Assembly (NCBI RefSeq): GCF_900112955.1
Contig: NZ_FONP01000005.1
Location: forward strand, 1 to 64,000
DNA length: 64,000 nucleotides
Origin: Peptostreptococcus sp. D1
GTDB lineage: Bacteria; Bacillota; Clostridia; Peptostreptococcales; Peptostreptococcaceae
Direction: 5' to 3'
Below, in pieces: positions 10,322-19,617 of this stretch. How positions within the stretch are numbered: position 1 is the first letter of the stretch; each line of letters starts with the position of its first letter. Made by a program: the position numbers and the translations under genes. The notes below the pieces were generated by a model. That model was given only the letters and a program-made list of their open reading frames with translations, was not told the DNA's origin and did not search any database.

Positions 10322-11269
10322 TTACTTTCTCAGGTCCAACTCTCTCATATAATAAAACAGATATTGCTGTGCAAATCCCGCATTTTCACCAAACAGATTC
10401 ATACCATAGCTTCTCATTTTTGGCAAACTCATATCATCAGCACCATAAAATTCCTGCATAACCCTTTTTACCCATACATCTACTGGAAAAGAATTATATT
10501 TTTTATATCCGAACAAGGCTATACAATCGGCAACCTTTGCTCCAACGCCTTTGAATTTCATCAATTCCTTGTGACATCTATCTGATTCAAAATCATAAAA
10601 TTCGTTGATATCCACACCGTTCACTACGTCATTTGTAGTAGAAAAAATATACTTATCTCTAAATCCAGTCTTACAAGCTCTCAAATCATCAATAGTAGCC
10701 TTTGACAATTCTTCCGGAGTTGGAAACGCATAATGTTTTCTTCCTCTAAATTCGCCTATTTCCTTACCATATCTCTCTGAAATATTGGCTATAGCCCTCT
10801 GAATCATCGGAATTCTATTATTTGAAGAAATAATAAATGAAATCAACATTTCCCAACAATCCTGCTGTAAAATTCTTATACCCCAGCCAAAATCAACTGC
10901 CTTATTTAAATTCTCATCAAAGCTTGATAATTCATATTTTAGCTTTGAGTAATCCCTTCCTAGATCAAAATAGTCAAACCAAATATTTTTAAAATCTTCT
11001 ATATTGGTATTATCAAAGATAATATCATTATCAATATTACTCACATTGATTACCCTACTCCTTGCGACACCTGTATATGATCCATCTTCTTCTTTTATCC
11101 ATCTAAAGCACTGACCACAATCGAAAATATGCTGAGGAAAAAAATCCTTTACGTCCTTTAAAATAATTTTATTTTCTTCAACCATCAGCCTATAATCGTC
11201 AAGCTTCAAATCATTTTCTCTTAAATCAGTATTAGTCTTAACCTCTGACTTATCCTTCAATTTTGACAC
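10322..11269 (-). CDS. ogg: 8-oxoguanine DNA glycosylase (Ogg family)
   Basis: Removes oxidised guanine in base-excision repair. The N-terminal domain shows HIFDCGQCFRW, which is diagnostic of the OGG1 type. The helix-hairpin-helix GPD region follows at about 238-270: FKGVGAKVADCIALFG, with the putative Schiff-base lysine K245, then FPVDVWV with catalytic D264. The length of 315 is usual. The start is GTG, preceded by GGGGTGG. The first 30 residues are charged and look non-conserved. Together with the MutT-like gene at 31 kb it makes two members of the oxidised-guanine defence in this window. Confidence 0.9.
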   Translation of the reverse strand: MSKLKDKSEVKTNTDLRENDLKLDDYRLMVEENKIILKDVKDFFPQHIFDCGQCFRWIKEEDGSYTGVARSRVINVSNIDNDIIFDNTNIEDFKNIWFDYFDLGRDYSKLKYELSSFDENLNKAVDFGWGIRILQQDCWEMLISFIISSNNRIPMIQRAIANISERYGKEIGEFRGRKHYAFPTPEELSKATIDDLRACKTGFRDKYIFSTTNDVVNGVDINEFYDFESDRCHKELMKFKGVGAKVADCIALFGYKKYNSFPVDVWVKRVMQEFYGADDMSLPKMRSYGMNLFGENAGFAQQYLFYYMRELDLRK

Positions 11270-11347
11270 AAAACCACCCCTATTCTCAATATATGTTTAA
11301 ACAAAGCTCTACATTTAAGTATATACCAATTTTAGCATAAACAAAAC

Positions 11348-11379
11348 AAAGCAACTATACAAATTTGCACAGCTGCTTT
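11348..11379 (-). terminator. terminator after asp23 gene
   Basis: AAAGCAGCTGTGCAAA pairs over its whole length with TTTGTATAGTTGCTTT, with a few G-U pairs, 12 bp after the stop. GTTTTGTTT follows on the minus strand. Confidence 0.65.
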
Positions 11380-11391
11380 ATTTTTTCAAAA

Positions 11392-11775
11392 CTATTTATC
11401 AGACAATTCTTTGAACGCTTCAGAATTTACGACATCTTCAATTTTTGCATTTACCTCAATGACCTTCAAGCCTGTCATAGTGAAAACCTGATCCGTAATA
11501 AGTGCCTTTACCTCTGCATATTTTTCTCTGGCATTTTTACCAAATTCCAAAACCAATCTCAAATCTACAGCAACCTCAGTTTCACCGACTTCAACGTTAA
11601 TGCCCAAACTCCCACTTGATTTTCCTACAAGGGAAAAGCCGCCACCACTTTTGACTATCGCAACACCTTCGACGTTTTTCACTGCCATATCAACTATTTT
11701 TGAAATAACTTGACCATCAAAGGTCAATTTTCCATTGTCTATTACCTCAACTACAGTGTTCTCATTATTTTCCAT
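11392..11775 (-). CDS. Asp23/Gls24 family envelope stress protein
   Basis: A 127-residue cytosolic member of the alkaline-shock family. It has the two-part pattern of these proteins: DGQVISKIVDMAVKNVEGV near the start, then a predicted beta region ending VDLRLVLEFGK, and a helix LITDQVFTMTGLKVIEVNAKIEDV. In Staphylococcus, Asp23 is held at the membrane by AmaP; the two upstream genes here look like the partners. The SD GGAGG precedes the ATG by 6 nt. Last gene of a three-gene unit ended by a hairpin. Confidence 0.85.
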   Translation of the reverse strand: MENNENTVVEVIDNGKLTFDGQVISKIVDMAVKNVEGVAIVKSGGGFSLVGKSSGSLGINVEVGETEVAVDLRLVLEFGKNAREKYAEVKALITDQVFTMTGLKVIEVNAKIEDVVNSEAFKELSDK

Positions 11776-11785
11776 AAAAATCCTC

Positions 11786-12286
11786 CTACCTAAGCTTTCT
11801 CACCATAATTTCTATTAATCTCATCAATCTCGAATTTCCATCAAAATATTGACCGACAATATTCGAAGCTAGAATAACTACAAAAATCAACAAAGATTTC
11901 TTAAAGCCAATCAACAATATCAATATTGAAAAAATAATTCCTATAAATGTCCACTTAAAGGTGTTTGGCTTTCCCCTATATGACTTCATTACAAACTCGT
12001 CTATTACCCAATCTGAAATATCATTCTTACCATATTTCTTTCCTTTAGAATTGCATCTAAAGCTTTCTTCTTCAAAATCAGAGCTAAAGCTAGAGTCAAA
12101 ATCAACATCGTCTCTGTCAATTTTCCTGTATATCTCATCAAAATATTCATCCTCTAAATCGCTTGAATTATCTTTGGAATCCTTATAATCAAAGGAAGTG
12201 TCACTGTTTTCAAAAATCACCTTACTCTTGAAGGTTGGCTTAGACGATTCATCAAAATCAACAATATGATAGCTTCCATCAAACAA
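11786..12286 (-). CDS. DUF2273-like membrane protein with long acidic N-terminus
   Basis: The last 60 residues hold two hydrophobic segments (FKWTFIGIIFSILILLIGF and LLIFVVILASNIVG) and a basic tail, as in the small DUF2273 proteins that accompany Asp23. The first ~100 residues are unusual for that family: highly acidic and serine-rich (DSKDNSSDLEDEYFDE), predicted disordered and cytosolic. The frame opens at a GTG (12295) that is part of the SD GGAGGTG itself, so the TTG at 12286, 8 nt after GGAGG, is the better start. Between the AmaP-like gene and asp23, so probably the membrane anchor of this set. Confidence 0.65.
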   Translation of the reverse strand: MFDGSYHIVDFDESSKPTFKSKVIFENSDTSFDYKDSKDNSSDLEDEYFDEIYRKIDRDDVDFDSSFSSDFEEESFRCNSKGKKYGKNDISDWVIDEFVMKSYRGKPNTFKWTFIGIIFSILILLIGFKKSLLIFVVILASNIVGQYFDGNSRLMRLIEIMVRKLR

Positions 12287-12298
12287 TATTTTCACCTC

Positions 12299-12568
12299 CT
12301 AATTTATATTCCTACTCCTATTTTTATTATCAATACCATTTTCAGCTTTGCTTTCAGCTTCAAAAACCCTTATACTTACCTTATCGACAGCTATTCCCAA
12401 AAAGCTTTCCAGCTCATTATTTACGTCGACCTGTAATATACTACAAAGCTCTCCAAGGTTAATATCGACAAGCAAATCTTTATCTATACCACAATTTACA
12501 GTAGCATATATATTTTGCTTTCCGTCCTTCGTTTTCACTTCTATGGTAGAATCAGCTTGAAAAACCAC
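12299..12568 (-). CDS. small AmaP/Asp23-like protein
   Basis: 89 residues resembling the soluble half of the alkaline-shock membrane anchor AmaP: IYATVNCGIDKDLLVDINLGELCSILQ followed by ESFLGIAVDKVSIRVFEAE. No membrane segment is present, so it is either a minimal AmaP or a split one whose membrane part is the neighbouring DUF2273 protein. The only upstream start is a GTG directly after an in-frame TAG and inside the AGGTGG box; the next in-frame start is GTG at 12538 with no SD. The true N-terminus is uncertain. First gene of the cluster. Confidence 0.5.
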   Translation of the reverse strand: MVFQADSTIEVKTKDGKQNIYATVNCGIDKDLLVDINLGELCSILQVDVNNELESFLGIAVDKVSIRVFEAESKAENGIDNKNRSRNIN

Positions 12569-12636
12569 CTATTCTTATTCAAATACACTAATTACAGTAT
12601 AACACGATATCATTTGTATCGTAAAGAATTATATAT

Positions 12637-12664
12637 AAAAAAGCCATAGGAATTATCCTATAGC
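12637..12664 (-). terminator. terminator of the LPQMG surface protein gene
   Basis: On the minus strand GCTATAGGATAATTCCTATGGC forms an 8 to 9 bp stem with a four-base loop, followed by TTTTTT. It lies 50 bp after the stop. Confidence 0.85.
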
Positions 12665-12714
12665 ATTTTTCTTCGGTTAAATTAATATTATTTTATCTTT
12701 GTACATTTTTACAT

Positions 12715-14133
12715 TTATTTATCATTCTTCTTGAATAGCATAAGGACTGCACCAGCTAAACCACTCAATCCCATTAATGAAGTAGCAATTGAAGATTGAA
12801 CACCCATCTGAGGAAGCAGCTTCTTTTTAATATTCTTTGGAGCTTCATTCATTTTGTTTGACATCTTATTTTTATTATTTTCTTTCTTTGGAGATTCATT
12901 CATCTTGTTTGAATCGCCCTTTTTCTTCAGCTCTTTATTTTGAGGAGATTTTATTTCAGGCTTCTTTATTTCAGGCTTCTTGTTTTCAGGTGTTATTTTC
13001 TTACCTTTGTCTGCTTCATTATCAGCCTTTGGAGCATCCTTTTTATCATTTTTAGGAACTATGTTCTTTTTTTCTTCGACATTCGTTTTTTTCATTTCTG
13101 GCTTCTTGTTTTCTGTCTTTTCCTTGTTGTCAGATTTTGGTGCTGCAATTCTAGGCTTTAGACTATCTTTATTGTCCTTTGGAGATAATGCCTTTGGGAT
13201 TTCATTCTTTTTTTCCTCAGGCTTTGGTTTATTTTCCTCAGACCTTTTGGACTCAGGCTTCTTTTTAAGCTCTGGTACCACTACCTTAGGATTACTCTCT
13301 TTCTTATCAGTGTTAGGACCTGTTTTTGGGTTTTCTGTCGACTCATCATTTTTCTTTTTTCTCATATCATTTATTTTTTCTACTTTATTAACTATATCTT
13401 CAACATTTTTCCTAGTATCTTCTTTAGAGCCATTCCCAACTTCACCAGTTTCACTTTCTTTAAGCAAGCGCTTAGCCTCGTCTCTTTCCCAACCTAATAA
13501 GTGCTCTAATTTATCAATCTTTTCTTTTGCCTTATTTATTAATTCTTCCTTATTAAAAGAAGAGCTCTCTTTTTTCTTTTTTTCCTTATCATTTATTTCT
13601 TTTGCTTTCTTAACTAAAGCTTCAACATTTTTCTTGAGATCTTCTTTAGAGCCATTTCCAACTTCACCCGCTCCATCCGCTTCAAACCATCGTTTAGCTT
13701 CTTTTTTCTGCTCATCCGATAAGTGCTCTAATTTGTCTATTTCTTCTTTCGCCTTATTTACTAATTCTTCCTTATTAGATACACCTCTGTCTGTTACCAA
13801 AGCATTATTTTGTCGCTTAATTAAAACTGGACCATCATTGTCACTAGTAAGTGTCTCTGCTTTAGGACTTGTGCCGGCAGAGCTACTTCCACCTCCATTT
13901 GTGGATCTATTATTCATGTTTAATGTATCTGTACTATCGCCATTTGTAATTCTAACTCTTGATGTATTTAGATTATCACTACTTGTAATTCTAACCTCTG
14001 GTTCCTGTGCTTTCACTGAGTTTGTTATCCCGATACTACCTACTACCGCTGCCGTTATAATTACAGTCGTTGCCGTTCTCTTAATATTGCTACTTAATCT
14101 ACCTTCGTTGCTTTTTATTTTCTTTTTAGTCAT
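12715..14133 (-). CDS. secreted repeat surface protein with atypical sortase motif LPQMG
   Basis: Signal peptide of about 45 residues (basic start, TTVIITAAVVGSIGITNSVKA). Two similar helical modules of about 65 residues lie near 115-255; each runs from KEEL(V/I)NKAKE-IDKLEHL to GNGSKED. Their pattern recalls GA/FIVAR-type surface modules, but this is weak. A long Lys/Pro/Glu-rich low-complexity stalk follows, with KKPE and EIK periodicities. The C-terminus LPQMG, a hydrophobic stretch and KKNDK is a cell-wall sorting signal with Met in place of the usual Thr. The ATG at 14133, 8 nt after GAGG, is the likely start. The mature protein probably spans the wall; its ligand is unknown. Monocistronic. 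Confidence 0.8.
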   Translation of the reverse strand: MTKKKIKSNEGRLSSNIKRTATTVIITAAVVGSIGITNSVKAQEPEVRITSSDNLNTSRVRITNGDSTDTLNMNNRSTNGGGSSSAGTSPKAETLTSDNDGPVLIKRQNNALVTDRGVSNKEELVNKAKEEIDKLEHLSDEQKKEAKRWFEADGAGEVGNGSKEDLKKNVEALVKKAKEINDKEKKKKESSSFNKEELINKAKEKIDKLEHLLGWERDEAKRLLKESETGEVGNGSKEDTRKNVEDIVNKVEKINDMRKKKNDESTENPKTGPNTDKKESNPKVVVPELKKKPESKRSEENKPKPEEKKNEIPKALSPKDNKDSLKPRIAAPKSDNKEKTENKKPEMKKTNVEEKKNIVPKNDKKDAPKADNEADKGKKITPENKKPEIKKPEIKSPQNKELKKKGDSNKMNESPKKENNKNKMSNKMNEAPKNIKKKLLPQMGVQSSIATSLMGLSGLAGAVLMLFKKNDK

Positions 14134-14139
14134 AATCAT

Positions 14140-14426
14140 TACCTCACTTCAAATCATACTTACATTTCAATTTAAAAAGCGTTAAATTGTTTCGTCATCA
14201 TTATTATTCTACATTATAGTAATAGTAAACCAAATAAAAATCAAGCGATTTAAGATAATCTTACGCTTTATTAATAAATTCTTAAAAATTTATTAATAAT
14301 TTCTTTTAATACTATAAATTTTCTTAAAAATTCACTCACATTTTACATGCTATTAAATTTTTAAATATTTGCAATATAAAAGTCCTCTAATTTCATTTTC
14401 GACAAAATTACAGAGCATAAAAGCAT
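14140..14426. other. AT-rich upstream region of the surface protein gene
   Basis: No gene is visible. It should hold the promoter of the surface-protein gene, but I cannot single out a convincing -35/-10 pair. There are several TTAATAAAT-like direct repeats around 14268-14300. Confidence 0.4.
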
Positions 14427-14478
14427 AAAAAAAGAACTCACAATATCCGTATTATTAGTACTCGGAATATGTGAATCC
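14427..14478 (-). terminator. terminator of the pilT-pth-mfd-prsA operon
   Basis: CACATATTCCG and CGGATATTGTG pair with one or two mismatches (within 14437-14474). On the minus strand TTCTTTTTTT follows. It lies about 45 bp after the prsA stop. Confidence 0.75.
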
Positions 14479-14522
14479 TTTTCAACAAAATCAACACAAA
14501 TGTGTTCTCACTTTAACTTTTA

Positions 14523-15620
14523 TTATTTGTCTTCAGATTTCTTTTCAGTTGCTTTGCTGTCAGTTGATTTACTGTCAGTTGATTTACTGTCAGTTGATTT
14601 AGAATCAGTTGTAGACTTGTCATCGGTAGTAGTTGATTTCTTCACTTCTACAAATTTAATATCCTTTATCTTATCTTCATATTTTTCAACTGTAGAGCTT
14701 TCCTGAATCTTCTTTATCAATTCTTGTGTCCTCGTCTGTGTCAATTCTGATTTAAGCTCATTCTTGACATCATTATATTTTGAAGTCACTTTTTTGTTCA
14801 CCTTGATTATATGATATCCATACTGAGATGCTACTGGCTTTGAAATTTCTCCTTCCTTTAAAGAAAAAGCCACTTCCTCAAATTCTTTTACCATTTTGCC
14901 TTTGCCAAATTCTCCAAGACTTCCACCATTTTGAGCTGAGCCTGGATCTGCTGAATTCTCCTTTGCTAGCTTTGCAAAATCAGCACCATTTTTCAACTGG
15001 CTGTATAATTCATCTGCTTTCTTCTTAACCTCTGCCTTTTTCTCTTCCGTCATTGGTTTCCCACTAGCATCAGTAGTCGAAAGAAGTATATGAGATGCAT
15101 CTACCTTTTCTTTATTCTTTTCATAGTATTCATTTAACTCAGTTTCTGTTGGCTCTGCCTTCTTGGCAACATACTTGCTAAATGCTGTCATTATTGCAGC
15201 CTGTTCTCCATATTTCTTTAGTGCCTCCTCAGTCAAGCCATCCTTGTCAAATGACGCTTTTTTTGTCTTGTCTGCCAAGGTTTTTTTTAAGTTGTCATTA
15301 AATTGCTTCAGCTGAGCTTCATCTGCCTTTATGTTATTTTTTTCAGCATAATTTAAAACAATTCTACTTTGAACCATCTGGTTAAGTACATTGGCTTTAA
15401 TTGAATTTTGGAAATCTGGATTTTGCTTTTCAACCTGCTCCCATACCTTATCTCCATATTGCTGCTCCATTGCCCATTTGTTGAATTTTAGATTTTCTTC
15501 AAACTCCTGCTTAGCTATAGGCTTCCCATCTACTAATGCAACAGCATCCTTTGTGCTTGAACAAGCAACTGATACAAATCCAATTGCAACGGCTGTTACC
15601 ACTGATAATAATTTTTTCAC
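14523..15620 (-). CDS. prsA: PrsA-like foldase lipoprotein, peptidyl-prolyl isomerase
   Basis: Extracytoplasmic chaperone that helps exported proteins fold. The N-terminus [20 protein letters not shown] is a lipoprotein signal with C20 at the lipobox VSVAC. A SurA-like N-terminal chaperone region follows, then a parvulin domain at about 172-280: [39 protein letters not shown] and QYGYHIIKV. The end is a low-complexity tail of STDSK repeats encoded by a 15-nt tandem repeat. The GTG start is 7 nt after an AGGAGG that lies in the last codons of mfd; the genes abut, which suggests translational coupling. Confidence 0.9.
   Translation of the reverse strand: MKKLLSVVTAVAIGFVSVACSSTKDAVALVDGKPIAKQEFEENLKFNKWAMEQQYGDKVWEQVEKQNPDFQNSIKANVLNQMVQSRIVLNYAEKNNIKADEAQLKQFNDNLKKTLADKTKKASFDKDGLTEEALKKYGEQAAIMTAFSKYVAKKAEPTETELNEYYEKNKEKVDASHILLSTTDASGKPMTEEKKAEVKKKADELYSQLKNGADFAKLAKENSADPGSAQNGGSLGEFGKGKMVKEFEEVAFSLKEGEISKPVASQYGYHIIKVNKKVTSKYNDVKNELKSELTQTRTQELIKKIQESSTVEKYEDKIKDIKFVEVKKSTTTDDKSTTDSKSTDSKSTDSKSTDSKATEKKSEDK
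14560..14616 (-). repeat. 15-nt in-frame tandem repeat at the prsA 3' end
   Basis: About three and a half near-identical copies of a 15-nt unit (read on the plus strand GTCAGTTGATTTACT) encode the repeats KSTDS. The unit length is a multiple of three, so copy number can change without breaking the frame. Confidence 0.8.
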
Positions 15621-18600
15621 TTATTTTCCTCCTGTAATTTGTTTATTTTTTTGTTTATTATATAATCCCTCTAATATTACTTCTAACTCTGATACAATTT
15701 CATTACCCATTATTTCCTTTGTTTCGTATTTTGTTAGCGGATTTAGAAAGATAATATTCTTAACCTGTTTTACTTTTTCTATTTTCAAGCTCTTACATAA
15801 AGATTTGATATATGCGATGTTTAATAAAGCCTGTGTTTCCTTTGGAATATCGGAGAACCTATCCTCCAGCTCCTCCTGAACATCATACATATCTTCCTTT
15901 GAATCTATTGCTGCAATTTTTTTATACATTTCCAATTTTATGATTTCATCTTCAATGTACGCTGAAGGAATATAGGCGCTGACATTAAGTTCAATTTCAA
16001 CATCAATGCTTTCCTCGATGTCCTCACCCTTAATTTTTGAAATCGCGTCATTTAACATTTTAACATACAATTCGTAACCAATAACAGCCATATGTCCATG
16101 CTGTTGTGAGCCCAAAACATCTCCAGCCCCTCTGATTTCCAAATCTCTCATTGCAATCTTAAATCCTGATCCAAATTCAGTAAACTCTTTGATAGCCTTT
16201 AATCTTTTTTCTGAGACCTCACTTAAAGCCTTATTCCTTTCATACATCAAATATGCATAGCCCTGTCTTGTACTTCTACCAACTCTACCTCTCAGCTGAT
16301 ATAATTGCGAAAGACCCATTTTATCGGCATCATAAATAATCATTGTATTGGCATTTGCTATATCCATACCAGTTTCAATTATCGTTGTACATACCAGTAC
16401 ATCAAACTCCTTTGACAAGAATGACAATATTGTATTTTCTAGCTGATTTGATGACATTCTTCCGTGCGCAACCCCCACCCTTGCATCAGGAACAAGTCTT
16501 CTTATTCTTGATGCCAATTCCTCAATTCCTTCAACTCTGTTATATACAAAAAATACCTGTCCGCCTCTTGCCAGCTCTCTATAAATTTCATCTTGTATAA
16601 TACTGTCCTTTGCTTCCGTAACATACGTCATTACGGGATATCTTTCGAGTGGAGGCTCTTCCAAAATACTCATATCACGAATACCACTCAATGACATATG
16701 CAACGTCCTCGGTATTGGAGTTGCAGATAAGGTCAGTACATCGACATTTTCTTTTATCTTCTTCAGGGTTTCCTTGTGTCTAACCCCGAATCGCTGTTCT
16801 TCATCAATAACAACCAATCCCAGCTTTGGCATATCTAAATCCTTCGAAACTAATCTGTGTGTACCTATTAAAACATCTACAAGCCCCTTGTTGGCATCCT
16901 CGATTATATCTTTTTGTTGCTTCGGAGTTCTAAATCTGCTCAAAACCTCAACCCTTATCGGATATTCCTCAAATCTTTCTGAAAATGTGTTGAAATGTTG
17001 CTGTGCCAATATGGTAGTAGGAACCAAAATTGCAACCTGCTTTCCATCCATGACAGCTTTAAATGCAGCACGTATGGCTATTTCAGTCTTTCCATAGCCA
17101 ACATCTCCACAAATCAATCTATCCATCACTCTCGATGATTCCATATCCTTCTTAGTTTCCTTGATTGCTTTTAGCTGGTCATCTGTTTCCTGAAATGGAA
17201 ATTTATCTTCAAATTCCTTTTGCCAAACTGTATCCTTAGAAAATTTATATCCTTTACGATTTTCTCTTTTGGCATATAGCTCGACCAACTCCTTAGTCAT
17301 ATCGTCGATTTGCCTTTTGACCTTTGCCTTTGCCTTTGTCCATTCATGGCTTCCAAGCTTGTTAAGCTTAACCTTTTCGATATCACTACCAATATATTTC
17401 TGAATCTTGTCCATTTGATCGATAGGCACGTACAAATTGTCGCCTCCCTGGTAAACAACCTTCAAATAATCTTTTTTGATGTTATTTACGCTCAGCTGTT
17501 CAATTCCAGTGTACTTACCAATACCACTGCTTTCGTGAACAACATAGTCACCAATCTTTAGCTCAAGGAAAGACTCAATCTTTTTCGCATTTTCCTTTTT
17601 CTTTTTCTTCTTCGTTCCAGATTTATTCACACCGATTATTTCCTTATCAGTGATAATCTGAAATTTTATATTCGTATATTGGAAGCCTTTACGAATATTA
17701 GAGCTGATAACTATAATTTGAGATGTCTTGATTTCCATCTTCTTCATATTGGAAAAAATGGCTTCAATTCCGTTTTCATTGAGTATAGACGTGAGCTTTT
17801 TAGCTCTATCAGTACTTCCAGTGGCAATAATCATCTTGTACCCAGAATGTCTCAGCCTTTTCAATTCCTCTACAAAGTAGTCAATTCTTCCACCATAGCT
17901 GGGCAATTCTCTACTGTCTGTGTCGAATGAATACTTGATGTTTAATCCACTATTTTGCTTCGATAAAAGTGAATTAAATATCACTTTTCTTTCTCTTGCG
18001 TAATAGAAAATATCATCAAGTGAATACATCAGCTTCCCTTGAGATTTCACAGCCAAGCCTCTTTCCAGATTCATAGTATAGCTCTCTCTGAACTCAGACA
18101 ATATATTTTTAGTCCTTTCTCTAAATCTATTGATATCATCTATAAAAATGATAGAATCATCAGTTAGATACTCAAAAATACTTTCATCCTGACCCTCATA
18201 AAGATAGTCGATATAATTTTCCACGCCATCAAAGTATTCTTTATTCTCAATTTTCTCAGCATTTCTATACACGTCTGAATCAGTCAAAGCAGTGAATTCC
18301 TTTCGCAGCTTAGCTACTGCTTCAGCCACGTCCTCTGGATAAATAAAATCTCTTGAAGGTGTTATTTTTAGGGATTTCATCTTTTCTATAGATTTTTGAG
18401 AAAAAACATCAAACTGTCTAATAGAATCAATTTCATCATCAAAAAACTCTATTCTAATAGGAAAATCATAATTTAATGTGAAAACATCGAAAATTCCACC
18501 CCTCATACTAAATTGTCCAAATCCCTCAACCTTTGAAACACGCTTATACCCCAAATACACCAATTTTTTCATCAATTCTTCTATATTTACAGACTGACCC

Positions 18601-19034
18601 TCTCTCAAATTAAATATATTGTCAGTCAGCATTTTTTTCGGTATATATTTTCTACAAACTGCTTCAGTATGGGTTACAACAATGATTTTGTCACCCTTTA
18701 GCATACTCATATATGTTTTTAATTTCCTGGCATCCGCCTTTCTATCCCTAGCATCAAGACTATAAAAAAGAATATCATTCGACGATAAAAAATCAATCTT
18801 TCCTTTTAAATAAACGCTTAGCTCATCGAAAATATTTTTTGCTTCATACTCTGTATTTGCAACGTACAAAATCGGTTTGTTTGTGTTTTTAAATATGGAA
18901 TACACAAAATGAGATTTGGAGGCTGGAACTAGTCCATTAATTTGAACATTTCCCTCACCATCCAATGATTCGATAAATTCCATGTATTTTTTGCTATTTT
19001 TTAAAGGATCAACCAAAACATCTTCCACTCTCAT
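15621..19034 (-). CDS. mfd: transcription-repair coupling factor Mfd
   Basis: Removes RNA polymerase stalled at DNA lesions and recruits UvrA. About 1137 residues give the full architecture: a UvrB-like N-terminal half, the RNAP-interaction domain around 490-570 (LKIGDYVVHESSGIGKYTGI), a RecG-type translocase with Walker A GDVGYGKTE, the DEEQ box VVIDEEQRFGV, LSATPIPRTLHM and QLRGRVGRS, and a C-terminal TRCF domain. The start is ATG at 19034, which follows an in-frame GTG. It lies between pth and prsA with almost no spacing. Confidence 0.96.
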   Translation of the reverse strand: MRVEDVLVDPLKNSKKYMEFIESLDGEGNVQINGLVPASKSHFVYSIFKNTNKPILYVANTEYEAKNIFDELSVYLKGKIDFLSSNDILFYSLDARDRKADARKLKTYMSMLKGDKIIVVTHTEAVCRKYIPKKMLTDNIFNLREGQSVNIEELMKKLVYLGYKRVSKVEGFGQFSMRGGIFDVFTLNYDFPIRIEFFDDEIDSIRQFDVFSQKSIEKMKSLKITPSRDFIYPEDVAEAVAKLRKEFTALTDSDVYRNAEKIENKEYFDGVENYIDYLYEGQDESIFEYLTDDSIIFIDDINRFRERTKNILSEFRESYTMNLERGLAVKSQGKLMYSLDDIFYYARERKVIFNSLLSKQNSGLNIKYSFDTDSRELPSYGGRIDYFVEELKRLRHSGYKMIIATGSTDRAKKLTSILNENGIEAIFSNMKKMEIKTSQIIVISSNIRKGFQYTNIKFQIITDKEIIGVNKSGTKKKKKKENAKKIESFLELKIGDYVVHESSGIGKYTGIEQLSVNNIKKDYLKVVYQGGDNLYVPIDQMDKIQKYIGSDIEKVKLNKLGSHEWTKAKAKVKRQIDDMTKELVELYAKRENRKGYKFSKDTVWQKEFEDKFPFQETDDQLKAIKETKKDMESSRVMDRLICGDVGYGKTEIAIRAAFKAVMDGKQVAILVPTTILAQQHFNTFSERFEEYPIRVEVLSRFRTPKQQKDIIEDANKGLVDVLIGTHRLVSKDLDMPKLGLVVIDEEQRFGVRHKETLKKIKENVDVLTLSATPIPRTLHMSLSGIRDMSILEEPPLERYPVMTYVTEAKDSIIQDEIYRELARGGQVFFVYNRVEGIEELASRIRRLVPDARVGVAHGRMSSNQLENTILSFLSKEFDVLVCTTIIETGMDIANANTMIIYDADKMGLSQLYQLRGRVGRSTRQGYAYLMYERNKALSEVSEKRLKAIKEFTEFGSGFKIAMRDLEIRGAGDVLGSQQHGHMAVIGYELYVKMLNDAISKIKGEDIEESIDVEIELNVSAYIPSAYIEDEIIKLEMYKKIAAIDSKEDMYDVQEELEDRFSDIPKETQALLNIAYIKSLCKSLKIEKVKQVKNIIFLNPLTKYETKEIMGNEIVSELEVILEGLYNKQKNKQITGGK

Positions 19035-19040
19035 CACACC

Positions 19041-19601
19041 CTAACCATTGTAAATATTCATAGCCTTGTCTATATCAGAATTAATTATTTCATCAATCGT
19101 ATCCGCAGCCCTTTCAATTGCAGAATCCATATCCAGCTGTTTGTCCTTTGGTACTCTAGACAAAACAAAATCTGCTAAATCTCTTCCTTCCTCCGGCTTT
19201 GAAACACCAATTCTTATCCTAGGAAAATCCTGTCTTCCCAAGCACTTAATTATTGATTTCATACCATTATGAGATCCTGCACTACCCTTTTTTCTTATTC
19301 TTAGCTTTCCAATATCCAAATCTATATCATCATACAACACAATCACATTTCCGATATCGACCTTATAGAATTGAAATGCACTCAAAACAGCTTCACCACT
19401 CAAATTCATATATGTTTGAGGCTTTACAAGAACAACCCTTTCAGCTCCGATTCTACCTTCGCCGATCAATGATTTGTGTTTTATCTTTGTAACACTGATA
19501 TTATGTCTTTTTGACAAAAAATCTATAGCATCAAATCCGGCATTATGCCTTGTATGCTCATACCTTTTACCCGGATTTCCAAGCCCTATAATTATATACA
19601 T
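19041..19601 (-). CDS. pth: peptidyl-tRNA hydrolase
   Basis: Recycles peptidyl-tRNA released from stalled ribosomes. The 186 residues start [20 protein letters not shown] with the catalytic His of the TRHNAGF motif. [42 protein letters not shown] and [11 protein letters not shown] are all conserved. Adjacent to mfd, as in most Firmicutes. Confidence 0.96.
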   Translation of the reverse strand: MYIIIGLGNPGKRYEHTRHNAGFDAIDFLSKRHNISVTKIKHKSLIGEGRIGAERVVLVKPQTYMNLSGEAVLSAFQFYKVDIGNVIVLYDDIDLDIGKLRIRKKGSAGSHNGMKSIIKCLGRQDFPRIRIGVSKPEEGRDLADFVLSRVPKDKQLDMDSAIERAADTIDEIINSDIDKAMNIYNG

Positions 19602-19617
19602 ATTTTCTTAATCCTTC

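Noticed and set aside
12980-14185. Long plus-strand open frame opposite the LPQMG surface protein gene
   Set aside because: It mirrors the Lys/Glu-rich gene and gives a Phe/Ser/Leu-rich product with no SD; the minus-strand gene has a signal peptide, SD, sorting signal and terminator.
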